Assembly (NCBI GenBank): GCA_016713825.1
Contig: JADJOJ010000004.1
Location: forward strand, 248,001-312,000
DNA from: Candidatus Leptofilum gracile
GTDB lineage: Bacteria > Chloroflexota > Anaerolineae > Promineifilales > Promineifilaceae
Length of the DNA: 64,000 bases
Direction: 5' to 3'
The notes under the pieces are model-generated. The model saw nothing but the letters and a program-made list of their open reading frames with translations. It was not told the DNA's origin and did not search any database. Shown piece by piece: positions 42,688 to 52,600 of the stretch (position 1 is its first letter; every line of letters starts with the position of its first letter). The position numbers and the translations under genes are program-made.

Positions 42688-44781
42688 ATGCGCAATTTGC
42701 TAGATGTAGAAACGCGACCCGGGTTTACCTTTTGGCTGCTGTTGATTTTGTTAACGGCCGTTTCTCTGCGCCTCTACCAATTGAATGCCGTGCCCCCAGG
42801 GTTTACCCACGATGAAGCGGACCATGGGCTAACGGCCGTTTCCATCCTCAACGGCACGCGGGAGATTTACTTCACCATTGGGCATGGCCGGGAGCCGCTG
42901 TTTGATTACGCGACGGCCGGAGCGATGGCGTTACTGGGGCAGCACGGCTGGGTTTTGCGGGGAACGGCCGTCTTCTTTAGCCTCATCTTGCTGGGCGGCA
43001 TGACCGCCTGGACGCGCTTTGCCTTTAACAACCGCGTCGCCCTGCTCACCGCCGCCGGGCTGGCCGTTGGCTTTTGGCCGCTTATGGCCGCCCGCCAGGG
43101 GCTGCGCTCCATTGCCCTGCCTGCGCTTTTTTCTTTGGCGCTTTACTTTTTTTGGCGTGGTTTACGGAGAGTGGAGAGTGGAGATTGGAGATTAGAAACT
43201 CACCGATCATTGATCACGGATTACCGATTACGGATTACCGATTACCGCTCACTGCTCACTTTCCTAACGGCTGGCCTCCTCCTCGGCCTCACCTTTTACA
43301 CCTACATTCCGGCGCGGGGGCTGTGGCTGCTGTTTCCGGCGCTTTTGCTGCTGGGCGGTGTGTGGCAGCGGGGTTGGCTGCGGCGGGTTTGGCCGGGGGT
43401 GGCCGTAACGCTGCTGGTGGCGGGAATCATTGCCTGGCCGCTGGTGGCCTATTTGCGGGCCAATCCAGAGGCCGAAGTTCGCATTGATGAGCTGAGTGCA
43501 CCGTTAACGGCCGTTCTCCAGGGCGACTTCTCCTTGCTGTGGGCCAACCTCAAAAGTGGGTTGGCAATTTTTACGGTGGCGGGGGATACGGCCTGGCGCT
43601 ACAACATCCCGGAACGGCCGTTGCTGGGGCCGGTGATGGGTGGTTTGTTTTATGTGGGGATTGGCGTCGCATTGTGGCAGGTGGCAAGTGGCAGGTGGCA
43701 GGTGAGAGGATTAGTGGGGCGGAACGGCCGTTTGGCGTATGCGGCGGCGCTCATCTGGCTGTTGGGCGGGCTGGCTCCCGTGCTCATCACCGGGCCGGAA
43801 TTGAGCATGACGCAGGGGATGGGAATGCAGCCGGTGGTTTATTTGCTGGTGGCGCTGGGGGTGGATTGGTTATGGAGATTGGAGATTGGAGATTGGAGAT
43901 TGACGCCCGCTGTTCGTTTTGGGGTGATTTTGTTGTTTGGGGGGACGGCCGTTTTTACTGCGCGTGATTATTTTGGCAGTTGGGCCAATGCGCCGGAGGT
44001 GCGGGTGCAGTACGAAAGCACGATGACGGCGGCGCTGGATTATGTGGCGGGGCAAGGCGTGGCCGAGGCCAGCATTTCTACCATCACGCCGGGGCCGTTC
44101 CACACCCCCGCGCTGGCGCAGCTGGTGCTGCCTGCGGACGTTCGCCAGCCGCGCTGGTTCGATGGCCGGGGCAGCCTGATTGTGCCCAATGGTGACGAAT
44201 CGCTGGTTGTTTTTTCGGGATTTGCGCCGCTGCCGGAGGCGTTGCAGCCTTATTTGGCAACGGCCGTTTTGCAAGAAACGCTCCCCCTGCGCCCCGATGA
44301 CGCGGATCGCCCCATTTGGGTCTACCGGCTGGCGGCAGCCGAGGCAGCGGCGGCGTGGCAAGATTGGCTCACGCCCCAACCGGCTCTCTTTGGCGACGCG
44401 GCGGCATTCATCGGCTATGATTTGTTGGCGGAGCGCGTGGCGGTGGGGGAGGTGGTGCAGCTGGTGACGGTGTGGCAGGTGCAGTCCGCCACGCCCGATT
44501 TGCGGCTGTTTACCCACCTGGTGGGGCCAGATGGCACCCCGCTGGCCCAGGCAGACCGGCTGGATGCACCCAGCAGCAGTTGGGTGGCTGGGGATTGGCT
44601 CATCCAGCTGCATGCGTTTGTGGTGCCAGAGGGAACGGCCGTTGGCACCTATCCGCTCACCATTGGCCTGTACATCTGCCTGGACCCGGCCTGTGAACAG
44701 ACGGAGCGTTTGACGGTGTGGCAGGGTGGAACGGCCGTTGGCGACCATCTGCTTTTAACTGAATTGGTGGTTTCGGAATAG
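42688..44781 (+). CDS. GT-C membrane glycosyltransferase with heptamer-derived insertions
   Basis: 697 residues. The first loop carries the catalytic motif (VPPGFTHDEADHGLTAV), followed by about 11 helices to residue 420 and a soluble domain. Two segments read as translated tandem repeats: after FFWRGLRRVE (GDWRLET...ITDYRLRITDYRS, about residues 160-190) and at WLWRLEIGDWRL near residue 395, with a third GRWQVRG near 330. All are in frame and lie in loops. The ATG follows a TAATAT-type -10 by nine bases. Substrate unknown. The soluble C-terminus (about 470-697) is shared with its neighbours. Confidence 0.87.
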   Translation: MRNLLDVETRPGFTFWLLLILLTAVSLRLYQLNAVPPGFTHDEADHGLTAVSILNGTREIYFTIGHGREPLFDYATAGAMALLGQHGWVLRGTAVFFSLILLGGMTAWTRFAFNNRVALLTAAGLAVGFWPLMAARQGLRSIALPALFSLALYFFWRGLRRVESGDWRLETHRSLITDYRLRITDYRSLLTFLTAGLLLGLTFYTYIPARGLWLLFPALLLLGGVWQRGWLRRVWPGVAVTLLVAGIIAWPLVAYLRANPEAEVRIDELSAPLTAVLQGDFSLLWANLKSGLAIFTVAGDTAWRYNIPERPLLGPVMGGLFYVGIGVALWQVASGRWQVRGLVGRNGRLAYAAALIWLLGGLAPVLITGPELSMTQGMGMQPVVYLLVALGVDWLWRLEIGDWRLTPAVRFGVILLFGGTAVFTARDYFGSWANAPEVRVQYESTMTAALDYVAGQGVAEASISTITPGPFHTPALAQLVLPADVRQPRWFDGRGSLIVPNGDESLVVFSGFAPLPEALQPYLATAVLQETLPLRPDDADRPIWVYRLAAAEAAAAWQDWLTPQPALFGDAAAFIGYDLLAERVAVGEVVQLVTVWQVQSATPDLRLFTHLVGPDGTPLAQADRLDAPSSSWVAGDWLIQLHAFVVPEGTAVGTYPLTIGLYICLDPACEQTERLTVWQGGTAVGDHLLLTELVVSE
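43167..43260. repeat. In-frame heptamer repeats (GAGAGTG/GAGATTG and GATTACC)
   Basis: Four GAGAGTG/GAGATTG-type units (43167-43194) and four GATTACC/G units (43219-43246), ending in CTCACTGCTCACT. Inside the glycosyltransferase at 42688-44781, in a loop after FFWRG. Confidence 0.95.
43674..43708. repeat. In-frame heptamer repeat (GTGGCAG)n
   Basis: GTGGCAG, GTGGCAA, GTGGCAG, GTGGCAG, GTGAGAG: five units coding for QVASGRWQVRG in the glycosyltransferase. Confidence 0.9.
43874..43901. repeat. In-frame heptamer repeat (GGAGATT)4
   Basis: Four perfect GGAGATT units coding for WRLEIGDWRL in a loop of the glycosyltransferase. The paralogue has repeats in the same loop (46101-46190). Confidence 0.95.
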
Positions 44782-44784
44782 GAC

Positions 44785-44845
44785 AAAGGAACAGAGAGGA
44801 ACACAGGGTTGCACAAAGGAGACACTGAGTTGCACGGAGAATTTT
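44785..44845. repeat. ACAAAGGAACAGAGAGG low-complexity repeat
   Basis: AAAGGAACAGAGAGGAACAC, then CACAAAGGAGACACTGAG; inverse sense of 40486-40555. Spacer between two glycosyltransferase genes. Confidence 0.6.
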
Positions 44846-44850
44846 TGCAC

Positions 44851-44912
44851 TGTCATTCCCGCAAATGCGGGAATCCAAATGGTGCGTGCATACCCGCGCA
44901 GGCGGGTATGCC
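44851..44912. repeat. TGTCATTCCCGC palindromic element, copy C
   Basis: CTGTCATTCCCGCAAATGCG with its inverse, then TACCCGCGCAGGCGGGTA. Two hairpins in the order opposite to copies A and B. It adds an artificial in-frame extension before the next gene's start. Confidence 0.8.
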
Positions 44913-44930
44913 AAATTATTGGGGCAAGGC

Positions 44931-47009
44931 ATGAGCCGACGGCGTGAGTTTGGGCTGATGGTGGCCATCACCTTGGTGGCTTTTGGGCTGCGGCTGTGGC
45001 AGCTGGGCCATTTGCCGCCCGGTTGGCGCGACGACGAGCTGATCAACTCGCTGGTCATCTCGCAAAAGGTGCTGGACGGCAATCTGGCCGTCTATTACCC
45101 AGACGCCTCTGGCCACGAGGCGCTGTACCATGCGCTGAACGCCATCATGCTGGGGCTGTTTGGGGCCAACTGGGTGGGCATTCGGCTGCTTTCGGCCTTT
45201 TTGGGCACGCTGGCGGTGCCGCTGACGTATTTGTTGGGTCGCAAGCTGTTTGGGCGCACGGTGGGGCTGGTGGCGGCGGCGGGGCTGGCGTTTAGCTTTT
45301 GGGGATTGATGTACGGCCGTTTCGGCCTGCGCCACATCACCATGCCCGTGTTGATAACGGCCGCTTTCTACTTCTTCTGGCGCGGCTTTGAAAAAGGAGA
45401 TTGGAGACCAGAGATTAGAGATTGGCGGCGGTTCGCAATCTCCAATCCCCAATCTCTAATCTCCAATTACCCAATTACCAATTACTTAATTACCGCCTTG
45501 TTTATTAGCCTCGGCTTCTACACCTACTTTGCCGGGCGGGGCGTGCCGCTGATTTTGCTGGCGTTTATGGGGGTGGTCTGGCTGCTGGCGCGGCCTCGTT
45601 TCCAACAAAATTGGCGGGGGTGGGGGCTGATGTTGGTGGGAACGGCCGTCCTCGCCATTCCGCTCATCCTCACCCTGCAAGCCCAGCCAGAAGCCGAGGG
45701 GCGGGTAACGGAGCTGGCTGTGCCGCTGGTGGAAGCGCAGGCTGGCAACTTTGAACCATTGCAAGAGTACATCGTGACCACGCTGGGCATGTTCCACGCT
45801 ACGGGCGACGATGAATGGTTGTACAACATCCCCAATCGGCCGTTGTTTGGTGCGGTTGGCGCGATTTTCTTTTGGGGTGGCGTGCTGCTGGCGCTGGCCG
45901 ACGGGCTGTGGCTGCTGGTTGCCCGGCTGCGCCGTCGGGCCATCGCCCCAGCCACGGAAAAGCGTGGGCTGGCGGCGATCTTTTTGCTGCTTTGGTGGCT
46001 GGCCGGTATTGCCCCGGCCTTCATCAGCGTGCCGCCCGCCAGCCTGGGGCACACCATTTTGGCCCAGCCTGCTACGTATATTTTGGCGGCGTTGATCATT
46101 GGGAGATTAGAGATTGGACCCTTCGGCTTCACTCAGGGCAAGGATTGGAGATTTTTCACGCAATCTCCAATCTCCAATCTCCAATCTCTTTTGACTGTTT
46201 TTGCCGCGATGTTGCTAATCGGCAGCATCGCCACCCGCGATTTGCCCGACTATTTTCAGCGCTGGCCAGAGCGGGGGATGGTGCGCTTTTTGTACCGCGC
46301 GGATATTCAGGACGTGGCAGATTATGTCAACAGTGAGCCGGAGATGACCGATTTTGGCGTTTCTGGGCTGTTGGCGGGGCCGTGGGACAGGCTGGCGTTG
46401 CAAAATAGTTTACATAACAGCGAGGCGGTGCGCCCTCGCTGGTTTAATGCGGAGCGGGCGCTGCTGCTGAGTCCGCCGCTGAGTTTTGTGGGATTCCCGG
46501 AAACGGCCGTTGCCTACCAGCAACTCCTGAACCCAGTGGCGCCACCGGTAACGGCTGGCACCTATTCGCTGGCCCAAACAGAGGCCCAAATGTTGGCCGA
46601 CCGCTCTGAGGAGCGCATCTGTTTTGCGAATGGGCTGTGCTGGTTAACGGCCGTTTACGATGCGGGGAACGGCCGTTTGGAGCTCGGTTGGCAGGTGGGC
46701 GAGACGCTGCAACTGCCCGAAATGCCGCTCATCAGCAATCCGCCGCCGCCGGGCGTGTACGCCGGGCCGCGCTTGCAGGTGTTTGCCCAACTGCTGGATG
46801 CGTCGGGCAACTTCCTCATTGGGGACGACGGCTTGTGGGTTGATCCGGTAACGTTGCAGCCGGGCGACACCTTTTTGCAGCAGCATTGGCTCATTTTGCC
46901 AGAGGGCAGCGTGGCCGCCACCGTCGCCTTCGGCCTGTACGACCCGATGACGGGCGAGCGCATCCTCACCACCGACGGCCGCGATCATTTGCGTCTGGAA
47001 ATCCCGTAG
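44931..47009 (+). CDS. GT-C membrane glycosyltransferase with heptamer-derived insertions
   Basis: 692 residues from the ATG at 44931. The longer frame from 44865 starts inside a palindromic repeat and is not native. Catalytic-loop motif HLPPGWRDDELINS, FWGLMYGRFGLRHITMP loop, about 11 helices and a soluble C-terminus. After FFWRGFEK comes a translated repeat (GDWRPEIRDWRR...ISNPQSLISNYPITNY), and before the last helix another (GRLEIG...GKDWRFF...SPISNLQS). Both positions are equivalent to the insertions in 42688-44781. Confidence 0.87.
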   Translation: MSRRREFGLMVAITLVAFGLRLWQLGHLPPGWRDDELINSLVISQKVLDGNLAVYYPDASGHEALYHALNAIMLGLFGANWVGIRLLSAFLGTLAVPLTYLLGRKLFGRTVGLVAAAGLAFSFWGLMYGRFGLRHITMPVLITAAFYFFWRGFEKGDWRPEIRDWRRFAISNPQSLISNYPITNYLITALFISLGFYTYFAGRGVPLILLAFMGVVWLLARPRFQQNWRGWGLMLVGTAVLAIPLILTLQAQPEAEGRVTELAVPLVEAQAGNFEPLQEYIVTTLGMFHATGDDEWLYNIPNRPLFGAVGAIFFWGGVLLALADGLWLLVARLRRRAIAPATEKRGLAAIFLLLWWLAGIAPAFISVPPASLGHTILAQPATYILAALIIGRLEIGPFGFTQGKDWRFFTQSPISNLQSLLTVFAAMLLIGSIATRDLPDYFQRWPERGMVRFLYRADIQDVADYVNSEPEMTDFGVSGLLAGPWDRLALQNSLHNSEAVRPRWFNAERALLLSPPLSFVGFPETAVAYQQLLNPVAPPVTAGTYSLAQTEAQMLADRSEERICFANGLCWLTAVYDAGNGRLELGWQVGETLQLPEMPLISNPPPPGVYAGPRLQVFAQLLDASGNFLIGDDGLWVDPVTLQPGDTFLQQHWLILPEGSVAATVAFGLYDPMTGERILTTDGRDHLRLEIP
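45396..45494. repeat. In-frame inverted heptamer cassette
   Basis: GGAGATT and AGAGATT units on the left, AATCTCC and ATTACC units on the right, separated by GGCGGCGGTTCG, so the DNA can fold into a long imperfect hairpin within the coding region. Confidence 0.95.
46101..46190. repeat. In-frame inverted heptamer cassette
   Basis: GGGAGATTAGAGATTGG, then CCTTCGGCTTCACTCAGG, then GGATTGGAGATT and four AATCTCC units. A remnant of the same kind, CTTCGACTTCGCTCAGGACC plus AATCTCC units, lies at 48421-48466 in the next gene. Confidence 0.9.
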
Positions 47010-47127
47010 AGACGTTGCACTGTAGAGACGTTGCATTGCAACGTCTCACCAGCCGGCACGGTCAGGAGACCGGCCGGAGCACATTACCTGATTTATTTTT
47101 TTATTCACAATTGCAACGTCTCTACAA
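47010..47127. repeat. TAGAGACGTTGCA palindromic repeats
   Basis: GTAGAGACGTTGCATTGCAACGTCTC near 47022-47047 and TTGCAACGTCTCTACA ending at 47127, with CCGGCACGGTCAGGAGACCGGCC between them. They occupy the spacer before the next glycosyltransferase. Confidence 0.8.
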
Positions 47128-47128
47128 C

Positions 47129-49459
47129 ATGATTTTGGAGAAGATAGTGATAAAGCGGATTGTCAAACAACCGATTGCCTTGATTTTGCTGGCGTTTGTC
47201 GCGCTCTCTTTTGCGTCCAGCGTGATCAATCCGCTGTTTGAGTCCACGGACGAGCTGCGGCATTATCGTTTTGTGCAGCACATCATCCAGGAAAAGCGCT
47301 TGCCGGTGCAGGGAGAAGCGGGGTGCAGCGCCCAGGGGCATCATCCGCCGCTGTTTTACACGCTGGGGGCCATCGCCACATTCTGGATTGAGACGGGCCG
47401 GCCGGTTTGTTCGCAGCTAGAGGACAATCCGTTTTGGCAGTACCGCTACTGGGAAGTGGGGGACGACAACAAAAACCAATACCTGCACACCGCTGCGGAG
47501 GCGTTTCCCTGGACGGGCGAGGCGCTGGCGGCGCACATCGTGCGGGGGCTGAACGTGCTGATTGGGGCGGGGGTGGTGTATCTGACCTGGCTGCTGGGGC
47601 GAATGCTGTGGCCGAAACGGCCGTCTCTCGCCCTGGGTTCTGCCGCATTTGTCGCCTTCAACCCGATGTTTGTCTACATGGCCGGGTCGATTAACAATGA
47701 TGTGATTGCGGCGCTGAGCGGAACGGCCGTTCTCGTCGCCAGCGTTAAATTGGTGCAGTCAGATACCGGATTGTCTCGCCGCTGGGGCATCTGGCTGGGC
47801 GTGCTGTTTGGCGTGGCGCTGCTGAGCAAGTTTAACCTGGCAGCCGTGGCCCTGCTGATTGAGATGGCCGTCACCTGGACCGCCTGGCGCAAAAAACAGT
47901 GGCGGCTTTGGTGGGAAGCCAATCTGCTGATTGCCGCCTTTACCCTGCTGCTGGCAGGCTGGTGGTTTGTGCGTAACCAGATTTTATACGGCGAACCCAC
48001 CGGCTTTGAGCGCCTTACCGAGCTGTGGGGCGTGCGCAATCCCGCCGAAAGCTGGGGCGTGGCCATTTTTGAACTGCCCTACACCTGGACCAGCCTGTGG
48101 GGCCGCTTTGGCTATGGCCAGGTCCCCTTGCCCGATGGCATCTACATCGGTTTGCGCTGGCTGGTGGGGATTGGGTTGTTGGGCTTATTGCTGCGCCTTT
48201 GGCGGAAAGCGGCTGTTGGTCAGCATGTTCCCTACATCCCGCTTGCTTTACTGGTTGTAGACGTTGCCCTGCTGTTTGCGGTGGTGTTCAACTATTTGCT
48301 GGTTAGCCCGGCCGGGGCGATGGGGCGCTTCTTTTTTCCGGCGCTGCCCGCCCTGGCGCTGCTCACTTTTTATGGCTTGTCTGCCTGGGTCGATCTCATC
48401 TGGCCCCACGCGCCACGCGCCAATCCTTCGACTTCGCTCAGGACCAATCTCCAATCTCCAGTCTTCTATTTAGCGATTGCCGTAAACGTGGGCCTGGCCA
48501 GCCTCACCATCGTGGCAATTTTTGGCTATTTGGCAGCGGCTTTTGCCGAGCCTGAACCGTTTGGGGTGGATACGGCCGTTCCTAACCCCAGCAACGCCCA
48601 ATTCGACAGTTTCGCCATCCTGCGCGGCTACGAACTGGATGAGACAACGCTGCAACCGGGTGGCTACCTCACCCTCGATTTGTATTGGGAAGTGATTAAC
48701 CAGCCGCCCGGCAACTTTTTGCTGTTTGTGCATCTGATTGACGAGCAAACGGGCACGCTGATTGCCCAGCGAGACACGCACCCTGGCCTGGGCAACTTCC
48801 CCAGCAGCCAATGGCAGCCGGGCGACCGCTTTGTGGATTCAATTCGGATTCATGCCAGCGAGACGATGTATGTGCCGGGAACGGCCGTCCTTAGCATAGG
48901 CCTTTACGCCCCCGGCGAAAACAGCTACCGGCTGGGCATCGCCGCTGAGGATGGCACCTTTTTGGGCGATGCGCTGCCCCTGGGGGAGATTGCCCTTGCC
49001 GAGGTAAACAATTGGCGCGAAGACGGCCAATCGTTGCCGAACTTATTGAACCAGAACTTTTTTAACGATATACGCCTGATCGGGTACGAATACAGCCAGC
49101 GGGTGCTAAAACCGGGCGAAACGCTGGCCGTAACGCTCTACTGGGAAGCGCTGCGCGACGCCCCGCCAGATTATCTGGTGGAAGTGGCCTTGTGTGCGCT
49201 GCCCTGCGCCGACTGGATGCCCGCGCTGGCAACCAGCCTCGCCCCACCGTCGGCGGCCCCCACCAGCGGCTGGCAGCCGGGCCAAATTGTGGCCGATACC
49301 CATATTTTGACGCTAGACCCCACGCTGCCGCCCGGTTCTTACAGTATTCACGTCGCTTTAATTGACGCCATGACCAAAGCACCCCAGAATATTGTTGCCG
49401 AGGATGGACACTATATTGATGATCGCTTATTATTAGCAAACATCCGTATTCAACCATGA
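47129..49459 (+). CDS. GT-C/DUF2142-like membrane glycosyltransferase
   Basis: 776 residues. First helix, then NPLFESTDELRHYRFVQ with the conserved acidic pair, GHHPPLFYTLGA, SINNDVIAALSGTAVL, and helices to about 490. This version (DELRHY...GHHPPLYY) resembles the DUF2142 family more than ArnT. The C-terminal soluble part holds two similar units, each with L-x-P-G-x-x-L-x-h-x-h-Y-W (TLQPGGYLTLDLYWEV, VLKPGETLAVTLYWEA). A heptamer remnant lies at 48421-48466. No ribosome site near the ATG; the spacer is repeat. Confidence 0.82.
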   Translation: MILEKIVIKRIVKQPIALILLAFVALSFASSVINPLFESTDELRHYRFVQHIIQEKRLPVQGEAGCSAQGHHPPLFYTLGAIATFWIETGRPVCSQLEDNPFWQYRYWEVGDDNKNQYLHTAAEAFPWTGEALAAHIVRGLNVLIGAGVVYLTWLLGRMLWPKRPSLALGSAAFVAFNPMFVYMAGSINNDVIAALSGTAVLVASVKLVQSDTGLSRRWGIWLGVLFGVALLSKFNLAAVALLIEMAVTWTAWRKKQWRLWWEANLLIAAFTLLLAGWWFVRNQILYGEPTGFERLTELWGVRNPAESWGVAIFELPYTWTSLWGRFGYGQVPLPDGIYIGLRWLVGIGLLGLLLRLWRKAAVGQHVPYIPLALLVVDVALLFAVVFNYLLVSPAGAMGRFFFPALPALALLTFYGLSAWVDLIWPHAPRANPSTSLRTNLQSPVFYLAIAVNVGLASLTIVAIFGYLAAAFAEPEPFGVDTAVPNPSNAQFDSFAILRGYELDETTLQPGGYLTLDLYWEVINQPPGNFLLFVHLIDEQTGTLIAQRDTHPGLGNFPSSQWQPGDRFVDSIRIHASETMYVPGTAVLSIGLYAPGENSYRLGIAAEDGTFLGDALPLGEIALAEVNNWREDGQSLPNLLNQNFFNDIRLIGYEYSQRVLKPGETLAVTLYWEALRDAPPDYLVEVALCALPCADWMPALATSLAPPSAAPTSGWQPGQIVADTHILTLDPTLPPGSYSIHVALIDAMTKAPQNIVAEDGHYIDDRLLLANIRIQP

Positions 49460-49601
49460 TGCGAGCGTATGAACTGAGTGTATGAGTGGCAGTTACCAAA
49501 ACGGCCGTTGCGCGAAGCCAGTTGTTCCCTAACCAGCGGCTTGTGGGTAAGCATCAAAAAATCACCTCGGTTTTTTTTACTATCTAATAGGTTTTCTATT
49601 T

Positions 49602-52600
49602 GTGACAGCGGAAAGAGTTAGCCAACTGCGGGTCGGACTGATCGGGCTGTTGCTGCTTGTAGGCAGCATCATCTACATCCTCCTGCCGGTTTCGGCGCTG
49701 CGCTGGGCCCAATCCCCCTTTCTTGGCTTTTTTATTGACCCCAATATGGTCATCAACGACTCTGGCGAAGCAGCGTGGCCTTCCCAGGGCGAGAATGCGT
49801 TGGTGGGGTATCCGGACCAGATTACGGCCGTAAACAACCAACCGATCAGCACCATCCCAGAATACCTGGCGGCATTGGCGGGCAAATCCCTGGGAGACAC
49901 GGTGCAGCTGACGCTGGTACAGCCCCCCCCAGGCATCGACATCGAACCCGGCCACCCAGACGCCCAACGAACAGTCACCCTGCCCGTCATTGCCTTTACC
50001 ACGCTGGCCTTGTGGAACCAGTTTGGCCTCTTTTACCTTACCGGCCTCCTCATGTTGATCATTGGCGTGTGGACCTTTGCCCTGCGGCCAAAAGCCGAAG
50101 CGGCGCAGGTTTTTGCCCTGTTCATGGGGTTTGCGGCGCTGGCCGTCGGCGGGCTGTTTAACCTGCTCACCACCCACCAGTTTGCCCGGGTCTGGCTGCT
50201 GGCCTTGTCATTGACGCCGGGATTTTGCATTTGGTTAGCGGCCGTTTTTCCTCACCAGATGCATTTTGTAACCAAATACCCCCGTGGTCGCTGGCTGACC
50301 CTGCTGCCAGGAGTGGCCGCAGGCGTCTGGGCCCAGCTTTGGCTGTATGATGCGGCCAACCCGTGGCGTTACGCCATCCCCTGGCGCACCCTGTTTTTGC
50401 TCAACGGGCTGGCCATCCTCATCTCCCTGTTTATGATGGCCTACCGCGGCTTCCGGTCCCCTTCCCCGCTGGTGCGGCAGCAGGCGCGCATTATTTTCTT
50501 TGGCAGCGTGCTGGCCTTTACCCCCCTCATCGTTTTCTTTTTTCCTGCTTCGCAGATGGTGGATGTGGCCTGGCTGCCGACCGCCTTTTATTTGCCGCCG
50601 CTGGTAATTTATCCATTGGCCATCGCCTACACCATCATTCGTTACCGGCTGCTCGATTTTGATGTGGTGCTGCGTCGCTCCCTTTCTTATGCGGTGATGA
50701 CCGGGCTGCTGCTGCTGGCGTTTTTCCTGGTAACGGTGGGGCTTACCAACACCTTTGGCGTGGTGACAGAAAATCCGGTCTTGTTGTCGCTGCTGGTGCT
50801 GTTGCTGGTGCTGGTGTTCAATCCGCTGCGCACCCGGTTGCAGGGGGCCATTGACCAGCTCTTTTTTGCCAAGCCGGTGGCTTTGGATAATCTGCTGCGG
50901 GGGTACAACCGGGAATTGACAACGGCCGTAAACACCGATCAGGTTGCCAAAAACTTGCTTAAATACGCCGCCTCTGGGGTGCCAGAAGCCACCCCCCACC
51001 TCTTCTTGCCCGATGCCCAAATGAATTATTACAGCAGCTACGACAACGGGGCCACGGAGCGGCTGAGCATGGAGTCACCCCTGGTGACCTATATGCGCGA
51101 AACCAGTGGCCCCATTGACCTGACCGAATCACGGGCCTGGCCAGAGCCGATTTCCGGGCAGTATGAGACGGTGGCGGCGTTGGATGCGGCCGTTTTGGTG
51201 CCTATCAACAACGGCCGTGAGCTGCTTGGTTGGCTTTCCCTTTCCCACAAAAAAAACCGCGACTATTTTCACCAGGCCGAAATCAACTACCTTGGCTCCC
51301 TGGTAGATCAATCGCTGATTGGCCTGGAGCGGGCCAACGTCATTCGCCGCCTGGAGACGCGCGTGTCCGAGCTGGATATGCTCAGCCAGTTTTCCCAGGC
51401 GCTCAACTTCACCATTGATTTTGATGCCCTGCTGGAACTGGTGTTTATCAACTTTCAGCGGCTTTTAGAGATTGACGACTTTTTCATTTCGCTGCGCGAC
51501 AAGGCCACCAAGCAAATTTACACGGCATTTTTCCTGGAAAAAGGGGAGCGGTACGAAGAAAAAGAGGGGTTGGATAAAGTAGTGACTGACCCCACCATCC
51601 ACCAGGTTGTGAGTATGGGGCAAATGGTGGTGAAGGAAGATGAACACGGCCGTTCTTGGATTGCCGCTCCCCTCAATGCCGGTGCCGACACCATTGGGGC
51701 CATCCACACCTTCTACCGCGACCCCTCCCAAAAAATACGGGCCAGGCAGCAGCAGCTCTTCACCGTTTTTGCCGACCGCACCGCCACCGCACTGGAGCGC
51801 ATCGAAACCAATGCAGAACTCCAGCAGCGGGCCGAGCAGTTAGAAATCATGAACAAGGTCACCTTCTCGCTGGCGTCTACCAAAGACCTCGATCCCCTGC
51901 TAGAACTGATCCTTGATACCGCTATGGAGCTGTTAGATACCCAGGCAGGCACCTTCATGATTTACCGCGAGGCAGATGGCGAACTGGAATTTAAAGTGGC
52001 GCGGGGACCTTCCAGCGATGGGTTGGTGGGGCGACGCTTGCCATTGGGAGCCGGTTTGGCCGGAACGGCCGCCCAAACCGGTCGCCCCATCCTCGTTAAC
52101 CGCGTGAAAGATGATTCCCGCTGGTTCTCAGACATCGACGCCAGCTCCAACTTTAGCTCCGAATCGATCCTGACCGTGCCCCTGGTACGCCAAAATACCG
52201 TCCTTGGCGTGCTTCAGGTCATCAACAAAAGAAACAACGCCGAATTTGATAAGGAAGACCAAAGCTTGCTGATGGCTTTTGCCGGGCAGGCGGTGGTGGC
52301 CATGGAAAACGCCCGCTTGCTGGCCCAAACAGACGAAGCGCTGCAAAAAAGTGTTGATGAACTGTTTTTGCTCCAGCAGCTAGACCGCGACCTGAGCACA
52401 ACTTTAAACCTGGACAACGTACTAAACCTGACCCTGGATCGCATGCTCAGCATTTATCAGGGCGTGGCCGGTGCCATTGCCCTGGTCAACGAAGAGGGCG
52501 AGATTTTCCGCAAGGTGACGCGTGGTTATGACCAGCAAGATGTGCTGCCAGACAAGAATAAACTATCGGCTAAAACGGGTCTTATTGGCCAGGTCATTCA

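Noticed and set aside
46886..47128. N-terminal extension of the third glycosyltransferase back to 46886
   Set aside because: It overlaps the previous gene in another frame and runs through repeat DNA; the helix-rich protein begins at 47129.
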